The notes beneath the pieces are model-generated. The model was not told where the DNA came from. It did no database searches and saw only the letters and a program-made list of their open reading frames with translations. Of a stretch of 64,000 nucleotides of DNA, positions 56,020 to 64,000 are shown piece by piece. How positions within the stretch are numbered: the stretch's first letter is position 1; each line of letters begins with the position of its first letter. The translations under genes and the position numbers were made by a program. Origin of the DNA: Mycolicibacterium hodleri (GTDB taxonomy: Bacteria > Actinomycetota > Actinomycetes > Mycobacteriales > Mycobacteriaceae); the NCBI RefSeq assembly GCF_025822245.1, contig NZ_JACKTL010000026.1, forward strand, positions 62,001 through 126,000. The letters are read 5' to 3'.

Positions 56020-56706
56020 GTGTTCGTCGAACCCCAGCAATCCGATCCCGAGGTCATCGCCAAGAAGCACGCCGTCAATCCGAAGGTTCGATCGCCAGGT
56101 CGGATGGAGTGGATCACCGACGACGACGGGCGCATCGTCAACTTCCGGATCGCCGGCGAAACGGTGTGGTCAAGGGCTCGCGACCTCTATGCGGCCTGGT
56201 TCTTCAACAACGTCGTGACCTACATCCCGCTCCACTTCGTCCGGCAGGCCTATCTGCGCCTGTTCGGTGCGACGATCGGGAAGGACACCGCCATCAACCG
56301 GGGGACCCACGTCTGGTCCATCCCCTACATCGTCATCGGGGACCGGGTGTCCATCGGCTTCAGATGCTTGCTGGACGCCAGGGCGGGGATTGCCATCGGC
56401 GACGACGTGATCATCGCCAGCGACACCCACATCATCGCGGGCGGCCATGATTTCAACCATCCCGACTTTCCGCCCGCGCCAAATCCGCCCGATCCGATAG
56501 TCATCGACGACCACGTGTGGATCGCGAGTCGCGCGATGATCCTGCCGTGCCTCATCGGCCGTGGTGCGGTGATCGCAGCGCATGCGGTCGTGTCCAAGGA
56601 AGTGCCCCCGCTCGGCATCGCCGGCGGTGTCCCCGCCAAGGTCATCGGCAAACGAAATCCGGACGCTCTGCAGTACAGCGGAAAGTTCAAAGTGCCGCTG
56701 TTCTGA
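56020..56706 (+). CDS. Hexapeptide-repeat (left-handed beta-helix) acyltransferase
   Basis: A 228-residue acetyltransferase of the maltose/galactoside type. RLFGATIGKDTAI, VIGDRVSIGFRCLLDARAG, DDVIIASDTHIIAGGHDF (catalytic His) and GIAGGVPAKVIGKRNPD show the beta-helix and C-terminal cap. It probably acetylates a sugar of the locus with acetyl-CoA. GTG 56020 follows GGGAG. It is paralogous to the gene at 58168. 55888-56019 has no recognisable element. Confidence 0.88.
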   Translation: MFVEPQQSDPEVIAKKHAVNPKVRSPGRMEWITDDDGRIVNFRIAGETVWSRARDLYAAWFFNNVVTYIPLHFVRQAYLRLFGATIGKDTAINRGTHVWSIPYIVIGDRVSIGFRCLLDARAGIAIGDDVIIASDTHIIAGGHDFNHPDFPPAPNPPDPIVIDDHVWIASRAMILPCLIGRGAVIAAHAVVSKEVPPLGIAGGVPAKVIGKRNPDALQYSGKFKVPLF

Positions 56707-56910
56707 TACCTAAAGTGACAGCAGAAGACATGTTTCGAACATTTTGCTGACGATCAGGTCTCGAGTTGCGGACGTTTTTCTGGCAACCGGTGAAAACGCG
56801 ACAGCCGGTGTACAGTTGTCGGCGGCGTACCCCACCTGCGGAGGTGCGCATACCTCCTGTCCCGCCCAGCACGCATGTTCAAGTGCCAAACATCGTGAGG
56901 ATTACTGACG
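56707..56910. other. Intergenic, small dyads
   Basis: No gene is seen. A small dyad ATGTT-TCG-AACAT (56730-56742) and a hairpin CACCT-GCGG-AGGTG occur before the GTG of the next glycosyltransferase. They could be promoter or leader elements; I cannot assign a regulator. Confidence 0.35.
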
Positions 56911-58080
56911 GTGCCCCGAGAACTCTTAGCGCACGCGTCGACTCGCCCTCGAGTGGCCATCGCGCATGACTACCTCACCCAGCTCGGGGGGGCTGAGAAG
57001 ACCGTGTTGGCCATGAGCAGGGCGTTTCCGGACGCTCCGATCTACACCATGCTCTACGACCCCGACGCGACGTTTCCCGAGTTCAGGGATCTCGACGTTC
57101 GGGTTGCGCCCGTCAACCGGGTGGCGGCGATCCGCAAGCATCACCGCGCCGCGCTTCCGCTCTTCCCATTCGTCGCCAGTGGTGTCCACATCGACGCCGA
57201 CGTCGTCCTTGCCAGCAGCAGCGGCTGGGCGCACGGATTCCACACCACCGGCCGCAAACTCGTCTACTGCCATTCGCCCGCTCGCTGGCTGTACCAAGGC
57301 GACAGCTACCTGGGGGACCACGGCAACTTGGTGGCGAAGCTGGGCCTTCGCGCCATGTCTAGCTACCTCACCAAATGGGATCGGCGCGCCGCCGAGTCCA
57401 GCGACCGGTACCTCGCCAACTCTGCGGTGATCCGCGAGCGCATCCACGCTGCCTACGGAGTCGAGGCCGAGGTCGTCTTCCCGCCGGTCACGATGGCCCA
57501 GGCGGACACCGTGCAAGCGATCCCCGGAGTCGTCGACTGGCTGGGCGTCGACGCGGCCAACGTCGGTTCCGTCGACGGCGCCTTTTACCTGGTCGTCTCG
57601 CGGCTACTGCCCTACAAGAACGTCGACGCGATCGTCAGCGCGTTCGCCGGCTCGACCCGACGACTGGTCGTCGTGGGCCGCGGCCCACAGGCCGATCGTC
57701 TGCGCGCCATGAAGACGCCCAACGTCACGATGGTCTCCGACATCTCCGACGGCGAGTTGGCGTGGCTCTACCGGAACTGCCGCGCCATCCTGGCGGCCAG
57801 TTACGAGGACTACGGCCTCACTCCGCTCGAAGCGGGGATCTGGGGCCGGCCGGCGATTGCGCTGCGATACGGCGGATTCCTCGACACCATCAACGAGGGT
57901 GTCAGCGGCATGTACTTCGACGAACCGACCCCCGGCGACATCGCCGAGGCCGTCGACCGGTTCGAGATGACCAAGTTCGACTCGGACAAGATTCGCGACC
58001 ACGTCAAGCAGTTCAGTGAGACGTCGTTCTCGGAGAAGCTTCACGGCGCCGTCAACGGCCTCGTCGCGCTGTCCCGGTGA
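56911..58080 (+). CDS. GT4-family glycosyltransferase (RfaB/WbaZ-like)
   Basis: A 389-residue GT-B enzyme. VAIAHDYLTQLGGAEKTVLA at the N-terminus, YCHSPARWLYQGDSY in the acceptor domain, VVSRLLPYKNVDAIVSAF and ILAASYEDYGLTPLEAGIWG with the ExxxxxxxE donor motif. Similar to mannosyl- or rhamnosyltransferases of polysaccharide clusters. GTG start with GAGG upstream. No signal peptide or membrane helix. Confidence 0.88.
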   Translation: MPRELLAHASTRPRVAIAHDYLTQLGGAEKTVLAMSRAFPDAPIYTMLYDPDATFPEFRDLDVRVAPVNRVAAIRKHHRAALPLFPFVASGVHIDADVVLASSSGWAHGFHTTGRKLVYCHSPARWLYQGDSYLGDHGNLVAKLGLRAMSSYLTKWDRRAAESSDRYLANSAVIRERIHAAYGVEAEVVFPPVTMAQADTVQAIPGVVDWLGVDAANVGSVDGAFYLVVSRLLPYKNVDAIVSAFAGSTRRLVVVGRGPQADRLRAMKTPNVTMVSDISDGELAWLYRNCRAILAASYEDYGLTPLEAGIWGRPAIALRYGGFLDTINEGVSGMYFDEPTPGDIAEAVDRFEMTKFDSDKIRDHVKQFSETSFSEKLHGAVNGLVALSR

Positions 58081-58167
58081 CCGCTGTCACCGCTGTACCC
58101 TGACACCCCAAGTTGCCGAGGCGGCGTCACAGCGCCGCCGTCCAAACCCATGGCAGGAGCCACACCG

Positions 58168-58845
58168 GTGAGCACCGAACCCGCAAAGGCGGACCCGGAA
58201 GACGTAGCCAGGAAGGTCGGCGCCGCACCCGGATTGAAGTTGCCACCCCCACCGTCGTACGAACTACAACCCGACGGAAGGGTCGCGAACTACCGGATGC
58301 AGAGCATGGGCTTGCAGCGCAAGCTCCGCAACCGCGTCGGCCAGGTGCTCTACAACCTGGTGATCACCCACATCCCCTTCCACTTCATCCGCCAGGGATT
58401 CCTGCGACTCTTCGGCGCCACCATCGGTGGAAACTCGTGCATCATGCTCGGCACGACGATCCTCGACATCGAGTTCCTCACCGTGGGCGACAACACGTCG
58501 ATTGGCTCGCGCTGCCTGCTCGACGCCCGTGCCGGTCTCTCCATCGGCGACAACGTCACCATTGCCAGCGACGTTCAGATCATCGGCGGCGGGCATGACG
58601 TCAACCATCCAGACTTCCTCCCGGTGCCGATCCCCACCGTGGTGGACGACTACGCGTGGATCGCCAGTCGCGCCATGGTGCTGCCGTCGTTGATCGGACG
58701 CGGTGGGGTCGTCGCCGCCCAGGCGGTGGTGACCAAGGACGTCGCCGAATGCGAAATCGTCGGCGGAGTCCCGGCCAAGGTAATCGGCAAGCGCGATCCG
58801 GAGGCGCTGAAGTACACGGGTGGCTACCGGCCCCTGTTCTGCTGA
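58168..58845 (+). CDS. Hexapeptide-repeat acyltransferase, paralogue of 56020
   Basis: A 225-residue beta-helix acetyltransferase: HIPFHFIRQGFLRLFGATIG, LTVGDNTSIGSRCLLDARAG, ASDVQIIGGGHDVNHPDF (catalytic His), CEIVGGVPAKVIGKRDPE. It shares layout with the protein at 56020 (N-terminal extension then VxYIPxHFxRQ region). GTG 58168 is chosen for AGGAG 8 nt upstream; ATG 58150 is also in frame. The pair flank a glycosyltransferase, so each may acetylate a different position or sugar. Confidence 0.88.
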   Translation: MSTEPAKADPEDVARKVGAAPGLKLPPPPSYELQPDGRVANYRMQSMGLQRKLRNRVGQVLYNLVITHIPFHFIRQGFLRLFGATIGGNSCIMLGTTILDIEFLTVGDNTSIGSRCLLDARAGLSIGDNVTIASDVQIIGGGHDVNHPDFLPVPIPTVVDDYAWIASRAMVLPSLIGRGGVVAAQAVVTKDVAECEIVGGVPAKVIGKRDPEALKYTGGYRPLFC

Positions 58846-58875
58846 TGACGACGCTCGAGACGAAGGGCTCGTGAC

Positions 58876-60063
58876 CTGACGCTCCCCGAATCAGCGCCTG
58901 AATCAGCCCCGGACGGCGCGTCGCGCAACCTCTTCAAGACGCTCGTTGGCGTCTTCTTCATGTACGGCAGCCGAGGACTCGGCCTGCTTCTGACCCTCGC
59001 GATCATCGCCCGCCTCGGAATCTCCGACTACGGTCTGTATGCCCTGGCGTTCTCATTCGCAACGATTCTCGGTCCGCCACTGGACAATCCGTGGGCCGTC
59101 CGCGCCATCCGGGAGTCCGACGACGACTTCAACCGGGATCGCTCCAGTCGTTACCTGGTGGGCGTCGCGCTCGTGGTCGCCGGACTCGTTCTTCTGCCGT
59201 TCGACAGGCTGTACCTCCTGTGGTTCGGCCTCGTGATGGCCGGCGGCGAACTCGTCTTCAACAGCCTGAAGAGTCGCTCCGTGCGGGACGGACATCCCGA
59301 CCTCGTCTGGCGCTACGACGCCATTAGGCAAACCACCAGTGTCGTGCTGGTGTGTGCCTATCTCTTCGCGGTGGACGATCCCACACTGAAGGTGACCAGC
59401 CTCCTCTACTGTGCGCCCTACGCCGTCATCCTCATCGTGGCCGGCGCGATCGTGCGGGGCCACCGACCGGGGCTGCCGGGATCGCCACGACAAATGGCCT
59501 ACCTCAGTGCCGAGATGGGTTTGGGCACAGCCGCTTACCTGCAGGGCGACGTCCTGCTGCTGGGCTTCCTGACCAACAGCACGGTCGTCGGTTACTACAA
59601 CATCACGCTGATGCTGGCCACCGCGCTGGCCGGCATCGGGCAGTCGTTCGCGATGACCTATCACGAACCGCTACGCAAGAGCGGTGGCGACCTGAGGACC
59701 GGTCCGAAGCTGCGGCTGACGCTGACCATCGCGTCCGCCGTCGGCGCCATCGTTCTCGTCACCGGCGTGGTCATGCTGTTCACGCCTGCCCCCGCGCCCA
59801 TGGCCGAGGCCATGGTGATCATGGCTGGATTCTGTTTTCTGCGGACCGTCATCTGTGTCTTCCAGGTCATCCTGTACGCCCAACGGCGGGACCGGTTTCG
59901 GCTTGCGTCGTCGATCGCCCTGCTGCCGGTGAAGTTCGCGCTGCTGACCGTGCTGGTGAAGCTGGGCCTCGGCGCGGTGGCTGCGGCGCTCGCCACGACC
60001 GCGTCGGACGCGATCCTGTTGGCGATCTTCGCGACGGCGCTGTACCGAAAGGGGCGACGATGA
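58876..60063 (+). CDS. Wzx-type polysaccharide flippase (MATE/MVF superfamily), probable CTG start
   Basis: About 395 residues with 11-12 hydrophobic helices (GVFFMYGSRGLGLLLTLAII; YALAFSFATILGPPLDNP; TVVGYYNITLMLATALAGIG; TVLVKLGLGAVAAALA). Such proteins flip lipid-linked sugar repeat units across the membrane. In-frame codons between the preceding stop (58843) and ATG 58960 include no ATG or GTG, but CTG 58876 has GAAGGG 8 nt upstream and yields a natural hydrophilic N-terminus. Starting at 58960 would cut into the first helix and lacks a ribosome site. Confidence 0.8.
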   Translation: MTLPESAPESAPDGASRNLFKTLVGVFFMYGSRGLGLLLTLAIIARLGISDYGLYALAFSFATILGPPLDNPWAVRAIRESDDDFNRDRSSRYLVGVALVVAGLVLLPFDRLYLLWFGLVMAGGELVFNSLKSRSVRDGHPDLVWRYDAIRQTTSVVLVCAYLFAVDDPTLKVTSLLYCAPYAVILIVAGAIVRGHRPGLPGSPRQMAYLSAEMGLGTAAYLQGDVLLLGFLTNSTVVGYYNITLMLATALAGIGQSFAMTYHEPLRKSGGDLRTGPKLRLTLTIASAVGAIVLVTGVVMLFTPAPAPMAEAMVIMAGFCFLRTVICVFQVILYAQRRDRFRLASSIALLPVKFALLTVLVKLGLGAVAAALATTASDAILLAIFATALYRKGRR

Positions 60064-61199
60064 CCTCCGTCGTCTTCCTGCTCTCCAAGGACCCCGTCGT
60101 CGAACACGGTGGCGACGTGGCCTTGTCGCGCCTGTTCGTCGAGCTGGCCGCGGAGAACTTCCAGGTCTCCGTCATCTGCCTGGCGGCCGAGAGTGGTTCT
60201 GTCACGGCCGACTTCGTGCCCGGCGGCGTGCAGGTGACGCGGGTGCGCAAACCTGCCGTCCGGCCGCTGAACCTGCTTGCCGCGGCGGCCAAGTCGCGCC
60301 GCAGCCTCGTCCACGTTCGGTTCGACGGCGACGAACTGGTCGCGGCGATCGAACGTGCCGACGCCGACGTCTACGTCGCCGAGCACAGCTACATGGCCGA
60401 GTCGTTCCTGCGCAGCTCGTTGTTCGGCACACGCAGCCTGGTGGTCGACACCCATGTCAGCGAGGCCCTCGTCTGGGGCGCCAGCCGTGGGCTGCTGGGA
60501 CGGGTGCAGGCCAAGCAGCTGGTCCGGGACGAGCTTCGGGTCGCCATGGCCGCCGACGCCGTGGGCACCTTCGACGCCGAAGAGGCAGAGCAATACCGCC
60601 GCAACGGCGTGCGCGCAGCCCGCTGGTTCGAGCTGACGTTGCCCCCGGCCGAACCGGTCGACGTCTCGGCGACGCCTCCTCGGCTGGTGCTGATGGGGAC
60701 CAGGGATTGGCCACCGAACCAGGAGGCCTTCCTGCATGCCCTGAAACTGTGGCCACGCATCTCGGCGGGCGTGCCGGACGCCGAGCTGTGCGTCATCGGC
60801 GCAAAGAAGCCGAATGCGCCGGAGCCGGCCCACCCTCCCGGAGTGCGAGACCTCGGCTTCGTCGACGACCTGCATGCGTTCCTCGCCACGTGCCGGGCGA
60901 TGGTGGCGCCGATCAAGACTGGGGGAGGGGTCCGGGTCAAGATCCTCGACGCGGCTCGCATCGGACTGCCGGTGGTGGGGACGAAAGCCGCGGTGGGGTC
61001 GCTGGGGGAGGTCTTCGGCCTGGACGTCTACGACGACGACGACGCCTTCGTCGGTGAGTGTCGGCGCATGCTCACCGATCCAGCGGCCGCCGTCTCTGCC
61101 GGCCGGGCCGTCTACCGGGCGAACGAGGAGCATTGGCGAAGCGGGAGGGTGCGTGACGCCGTCGACGCATTGATCCTCGGCGGCCAGCGATCGTCCTGA
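60060..61199 (+). CDS. GT4-family glycosyltransferase
   Basis: A 379-residue GT-B protein whose ATG overlaps the flippase stop (ATGA). VVEHGGDVALSRLFVELA in the N-domain, LVLMGTRDWPPNQEAFLHAL and VAPIKTGGGVRVKILDAARI in the donor domain, the latter typical of exopolysaccharide transferases of the WcaI/GumH group. Completes the locus of three glycosyltransferases. Confidence 0.86.
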   Translation: MTSVVFLLSKDPVVEHGGDVALSRLFVELAAENFQVSVICLAAESGSVTADFVPGGVQVTRVRKPAVRPLNLLAAAAKSRRSLVHVRFDGDELVAAIERADADVYVAEHSYMAESFLRSSLFGTRSLVVDTHVSEALVWGASRGLLGRVQAKQLVRDELRVAMAADAVGTFDAEEAEQYRRNGVRAARWFELTLPPAEPVDVSATPPRLVLMGTRDWPPNQEAFLHALKLWPRISAGVPDAELCVIGAKKPNAPEPAHPPGVRDLGFVDDLHAFLATCRAMVAPIKTGGGVRVKILDAARIGLPVVGTKAAVGSLGEVFGLDVYDDDDAFVGECRRMLTDPAAAVSAGRAVYRANEEHWRSGRVRDAVDALILGGQRSS

Positions 61200-61535
61200 C
61201 GGTCGCGGTGAATTCGTTCGGGAGGGTTCAGGCCGGTCGCCGTCGGCGTCGTGGCGCCGACCGGCCCTCGCCGCGGCGGCCCGAATGCGGGTGGGCTCGT
61301 CTCGGTTCCGAAACGGCTGCGGCACGTGCCATCCGGCCAGTCGAGATGGTTGGCTAGGATGAGTCGTCGTGCGCCGACACGTCACCGTCGACCGGCGCGG
61401 TTCGGGATTTGCGGAATGCGGATGAGCTGTACCAGGGCGCGTTGCCAGCAATCCGCCGGCAACGTTGATCGACGGGGGTGGATTGGAGAACGCCACGGTG
61501 GACGTCGACCGACAGACGAAGACCGGCGTGGACGG
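61200..61535. other. Intergenic, hairpin at 61231-61266
   Basis: A 336-bp gap without a convincing gene. A hairpin with 9-bp arms (GGCCGGTCG 61231-61239, CGACCGGCC 61258-61266) 32 bp after the last glycosyltransferase is a plausible terminator. A long frame runs through the rest in the hydrolase frame but has no signal-like N-terminus. Confidence 0.5.
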
Positions 61536-62804
61536 ATGAGTCGGCGCCGCGCCGCCATCGCCGCGATGATCGCGGTGGCCATCACGTCGACCGCGTGCGA
61601 CAGACCGTCCACCCAGTCGGCCGCGCCGCCGCCAGACGCCGGAATCTCGCTGCCCGCCGATCTCAGCGGTTCGGGACCGGGCACCGTCGTCGCCGCCAAC
61701 AGCATGCCAACGCTAGACCGACGGCTGACCGGCACCACGTCGGTTGCCGCGAAGGTCACGTACGTGTCCACCTCCGGGGTGACAAACCAGCCCACCCGGG
61801 TAACCGGAACGGTCTTCGCGCCGAAGGGCAAGCCGCCAGAAGGCGGGTGGCCGATCATCGCGTACGGCCACCCCACTACCGGTGTCGTCTCGGGATGCGC
61901 CCCGTCGTCGTCGACGACGCTGTCGAATCTGTCCTCCACGGTTCTTCAGCTGGTCGAGGCCGGCTACGTCGTCGCGATGTCGGATTACCAAGGCCTGGGC
62001 GACGACTCGACCTATCATCCGTACCTCGACGCCACCACGGCTGGCTACAACCTCGTCGACTCGGTGCGCGCTGCGCGCAAGGTGGTCGCCGACACGTCGA
62101 ACCGGTGGGCGGCGTTTGGCCTGTCGCAAGGAGCGCAGGCGGCATGGGCGGCCAACGAACTCAATGCGGCGTACGGAGCCGGACTCGATCTGGTCGGCAC
62201 CGCGAGTGTGTCTCCGCCGCTCAACGTTTCGAGTTTCGTAGACGACGCCGCGAATCGGGCGCTGTCGAAGGAGCAGGAGCCGGCGTACCAGGCACTGCTG
62301 GCCTCGCTGAAGAACGAGGATCCGACGCTGAACCTTGACGACTATCGCCGTGGCGTCGTCGCGGAGAAGTGGGACGTGTTGTTGCAGTGCGACTTCCGCG
62401 ACATCGACGAGCGAACCAGGGCTGTCGGCGAGATTACCTCTGACGACCTCGTACCGTCGTCTCCCGCGGCCGCGGACGCGCTGCGGGACCTCCTGCGGGC
62501 GGACGACCTGCCCCGTCGACCCCTGACGGCTCCGGCGTTCGTCGTCTACGGAGGGCAGGACGTCCTCATCCCGCCCAGCTGGACCGACGCGGCGCTGCAA
62601 AACGCATGCGACATGGGTGACGTCGTCCGCGTCGACATGCAACCCGACCGCGGGCACTCCGACGTCGACGTCAGCCCGGTGCTGCCGTGGATCGCCGACC
62701 GGTTCGCGGGCGATCCCGCGCCGAACAGCTGCGGATCCTTCATCACGTCGCCTCCGCGAACCGGGCCGGACGAGACGTCCGCTCAGGTGCGGGACGGCGG
62801 CTGA
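61536..62804 (+). CDS. Exported alpha/beta hydrolase of the secretory lipase family
   Basis: A 422-residue protein with a signal sequence (AAIAAMIAVAITSTAC, with a Cys that may be lipid-modified although the lipobox is poor). The catalytic triad is Ser in AFGLSQGAQAAW, Asp in VVYGGQDVLIP and His in DRGHSDVD. GGWPIIAYGHPTTG carries the oxyanion region. It resembles triacylglycerol lipase-like proteins of actinobacteria and probably cleaves esters at the envelope. ATG 61536 lacks a strong ribosome site. Confidence 0.85.
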   Translation: MSRRRAAIAAMIAVAITSTACDRPSTQSAAPPPDAGISLPADLSGSGPGTVVAANSMPTLDRRLTGTTSVAAKVTYVSTSGVTNQPTRVTGTVFAPKGKPPEGGWPIIAYGHPTTGVVSGCAPSSSTTLSNLSSTVLQLVEAGYVVAMSDYQGLGDDSTYHPYLDATTAGYNLVDSVRAARKVVADTSNRWAAFGLSQGAQAAWAANELNAAYGAGLDLVGTASVSPPLNVSSFVDDAANRALSKEQEPAYQALLASLKNEDPTLNLDDYRRGVVAEKWDVLLQCDFRDIDERTRAVGEITSDDLVPSSPAAADALRDLLRADDLPRRPLTAPAFVVYGGQDVLIPPSWTDAALQNACDMGDVVRVDMQPDRGHSDVDVSPVLPWIADRFAGDPAPNSCGSFITSPPRTGPDETSAQVRDGG

Positions 62805-62805
62805 C

Positions 62806-64000
62806 ATGAGGCACCGAGCGCGGACCGCGGCGGTCGCCGTGGTAGCGCTGATCGCCCTGGTGGTCGTCGCCCTCACCCTGCCCGTCGGCTTCCGTCTCGC
62901 GACCAAGGTGGTCGACGCGCTTCGCGGCGACGTGCCTGCGGCGCAACCGGTTCCGATCGAAACCGCCGACCTGGGCGGCACCGGCCCTGGCACCGTCGTC
63001 AGCGCGACGACCATGCCCGCCCTGCAAGGGGAGCTCACCGGACACCAGCTCCAGGCGGCGCGCGTGGTGTACCGCTCGACCAACGGGGACACCGGTGCTC
63101 AGACGGTCGTCTCCGGATCGGTGTTCACACCCGTCGGTGACCCGCCGCAGGGCGGATGGCCGATCCTCTCCTTCGGTCACGGCACCACTGGCATCGACGA
63201 GGACTGCGCTCCGTCGGTCTCCGGTTCGCTGCTGGGGCTCTCGGATCTGGTCGTCGGGTTGGTCGAGACGGGTCACGCGGTCGCGCTGGCCGACTATGAG
63301 GGGCTGGGCGAGAAGGGCGTCCACCCCTACACCGACGCCAAGACCGCCGGGCTCAACATGATCGACGCCGTCCGGGCGCTGCGGCACACCTTTGCCAACA
63401 CCTCCACGCGCTGGCTCGCGTTGGGCGGATCGCAGGGCGGGGGAGCGGCGTGGGCCGCCGACGAACAGGCGTCGACCTATGCCCCCGAGCTGGATCTCGT
63501 TGGGGCCGTGGCAGAGTCGCCCGCCGCCGACGTGACCCGCGTGGTCGACGGCGCGGAGGCGCGAACCCTGACTGCCGACCAGCGGCCGGCCTTCCTGGCC
63601 ATCGTGGAATCCCTGGCCCGCCTGCATCCTCAGGTGAACCGCGACGACTTCCGGCGCGGCGCGGCGGCGCGCTACTGGGACGTGACGGTGTCCTGCGCGG
63701 GCGCCACCGCCCAAGCCAGGAACGACGCGCTGGCGCAGGTGACCGCCGACGACATCCGGCCGGCCTCACCCGCCGCCGCGAACCAACTGCGGACGATGTT
63801 GTCGGCGTGGGCACTTCCGGAACGACGCCTGTCGGCCCCCCTCTCCGTGGTCTACGGGGGCGCGGACACGCTCGTCGACGCGCAGTGGACCACCGACGCC
63901 ATCGCGCGGGCATGTGCTCTCGGCGGGAACGTGGAGTGGGACCTGCAGCCCTCCAAGGGGCACGGTGACGTCGACGTGTCCCGTCAAATCGCTTGGATCG
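62806..64000 (+). CDS. Exported alpha/beta hydrolase, tandem paralogue (C-terminus cut by window end)
   Basis: 398 codons are visible from ATG 62806, one base after the preceding stop. The N-terminus has a membrane segment (VAVVALIALVVVALTLPVGF), then GGTGPGTVVS, GGWPILSFGHGTTG, catalytic Ser in ALGGSQGGGAAW, Asp in VVYGGADTLVD and His in SKGHGDVDVS. The protein parallels the 61536 hydrolase along its length, a clear tandem duplication. Lacking a lipobox Cys, it is probably membrane-anchored or secreted. Confidence 0.86.
   Translation, partial: MRHRARTAAVAVVALIALVVVALTLPVGFRLATKVVDALRGDVPAAQPVPIETADLGGTGPGTVVSATTMPALQGELTGHQLQAARVVYRSTNGDTGAQTVVSGSVFTPVGDPPQGGWPILSFGHGTTGIDEDCAPSVSGSLLGLSDLVVGLVETGHAVALADYEGLGEKGVHPYTDAKTAGLNMIDAVRALRHTFANTSTRWLALGGSQGGGAAWAADEQASTYAPELDLVGAVAESPAADVTRVVDGAEARTLTADQRPAFLAIVESLARLHPQVNRDDFRRGAAARYWDVTVSCAGATAQARNDALAQVTADDIRPASPAAANQLRTMLSAWALPERRLSAPLSVVYGGADTLVDAQWTTDAIARACALGGNVEWDLQPSKGHGDVDVSRQIAWI

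Noticed and set aside
56729..56745. Possible SOS box (TCGAAC-like) before the GT4 gene at 56911
   Set aside because: Only one half matches the mycobacterial LexA box; the partner half is absent.

Overview
The window is high-GC DNA whose gene content and order indicate a fast-growing mycobacterium (Mycolicibacterium-like). Diagnostic blocks are usfX-sigF, lat-lrpA-DUF1338-pcd, accA3-sufE-sseA-maf-accE-accD5, an F420-dependent luciferase-like oxidoreductase and an Lsr2-family protein. From memory, part of this order matches the M. tuberculosis accD5-to-pcd neighbourhood; no alignment was run. GTG starts and 4-base ATGA/GTGA overlaps are very frequent. No tRNA, rRNA, CRISPR array or insertion sequence was seen.

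Region 1 (1-13913) is a catabolic island. It encodes a TPP-dependent decarboxylase-like enzyme (cut by the window start), an IclR regulator, an aldehyde dehydrogenase, a WrbA-type flavoprotein, a DsbA-fold protein, an MhpA-like hydroxylase with a NIPSNAP partner, a PadR regulator, a SnoaL/acyl-CoA dehydrogenase/LLM operon, an amino acid/amine permease and a copper amine oxidase. Five promoters in it carry the same pair of TTCG-N5-CGAA dyads spaced exactly 20 bp apart, which suggests one regulon, probably that of the IclR protein. Two decayed paralogues lie here: an hydroxylase fragment lacking its FAD-binding motif, with a duplicated promoter, and an internally deleted SnoaL minigene.

Region 2 (13938-21055) is a sugar-alcohol or sugar-acid operon (2-hydroxyacid dehydrogenase, FGGY kinase, DhnA-type aldolase, zinc dehydrogenase, DeoR regulator) divergent from an MFS transporter. 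Region 3 (21116-34651) holds an orphan peptide-type binding lipoprotein with a cysteine hydrolase and TetR regulator, a LysR-controlled 3-oxoacid CoA-transferase, an SDR, htpG, the lysine catabolic genes and a membrane-anchored Mrr-type nuclease.

Region 4 (34762-44428) is purine catabolism: xanthine dehydrogenase, uricase, hydroxyisourate hydrolase, OHCU decarboxylase, a purine permease fused to a second, degenerate OHCU decarboxylase domain, and a MocA-like cofactor enzyme. It is interrupted by csbD and usfX-sigF with three SigF-type promoters. Region 5 (44539-52581) has lsr2, mdh and the acyl-CoA carboxylase block, with a GDP-fucose synthase remnant between sseA and maf. Region 6 (52756-61199) is an exopolysaccharide or glycolipid locus (two GMD-like enzymes, three GT4 glycosyltransferases, two hexapeptide acetyltransferases, a flippase). 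Two tandem exported lipase-like hydrolases close the window; the second is cut by the end.
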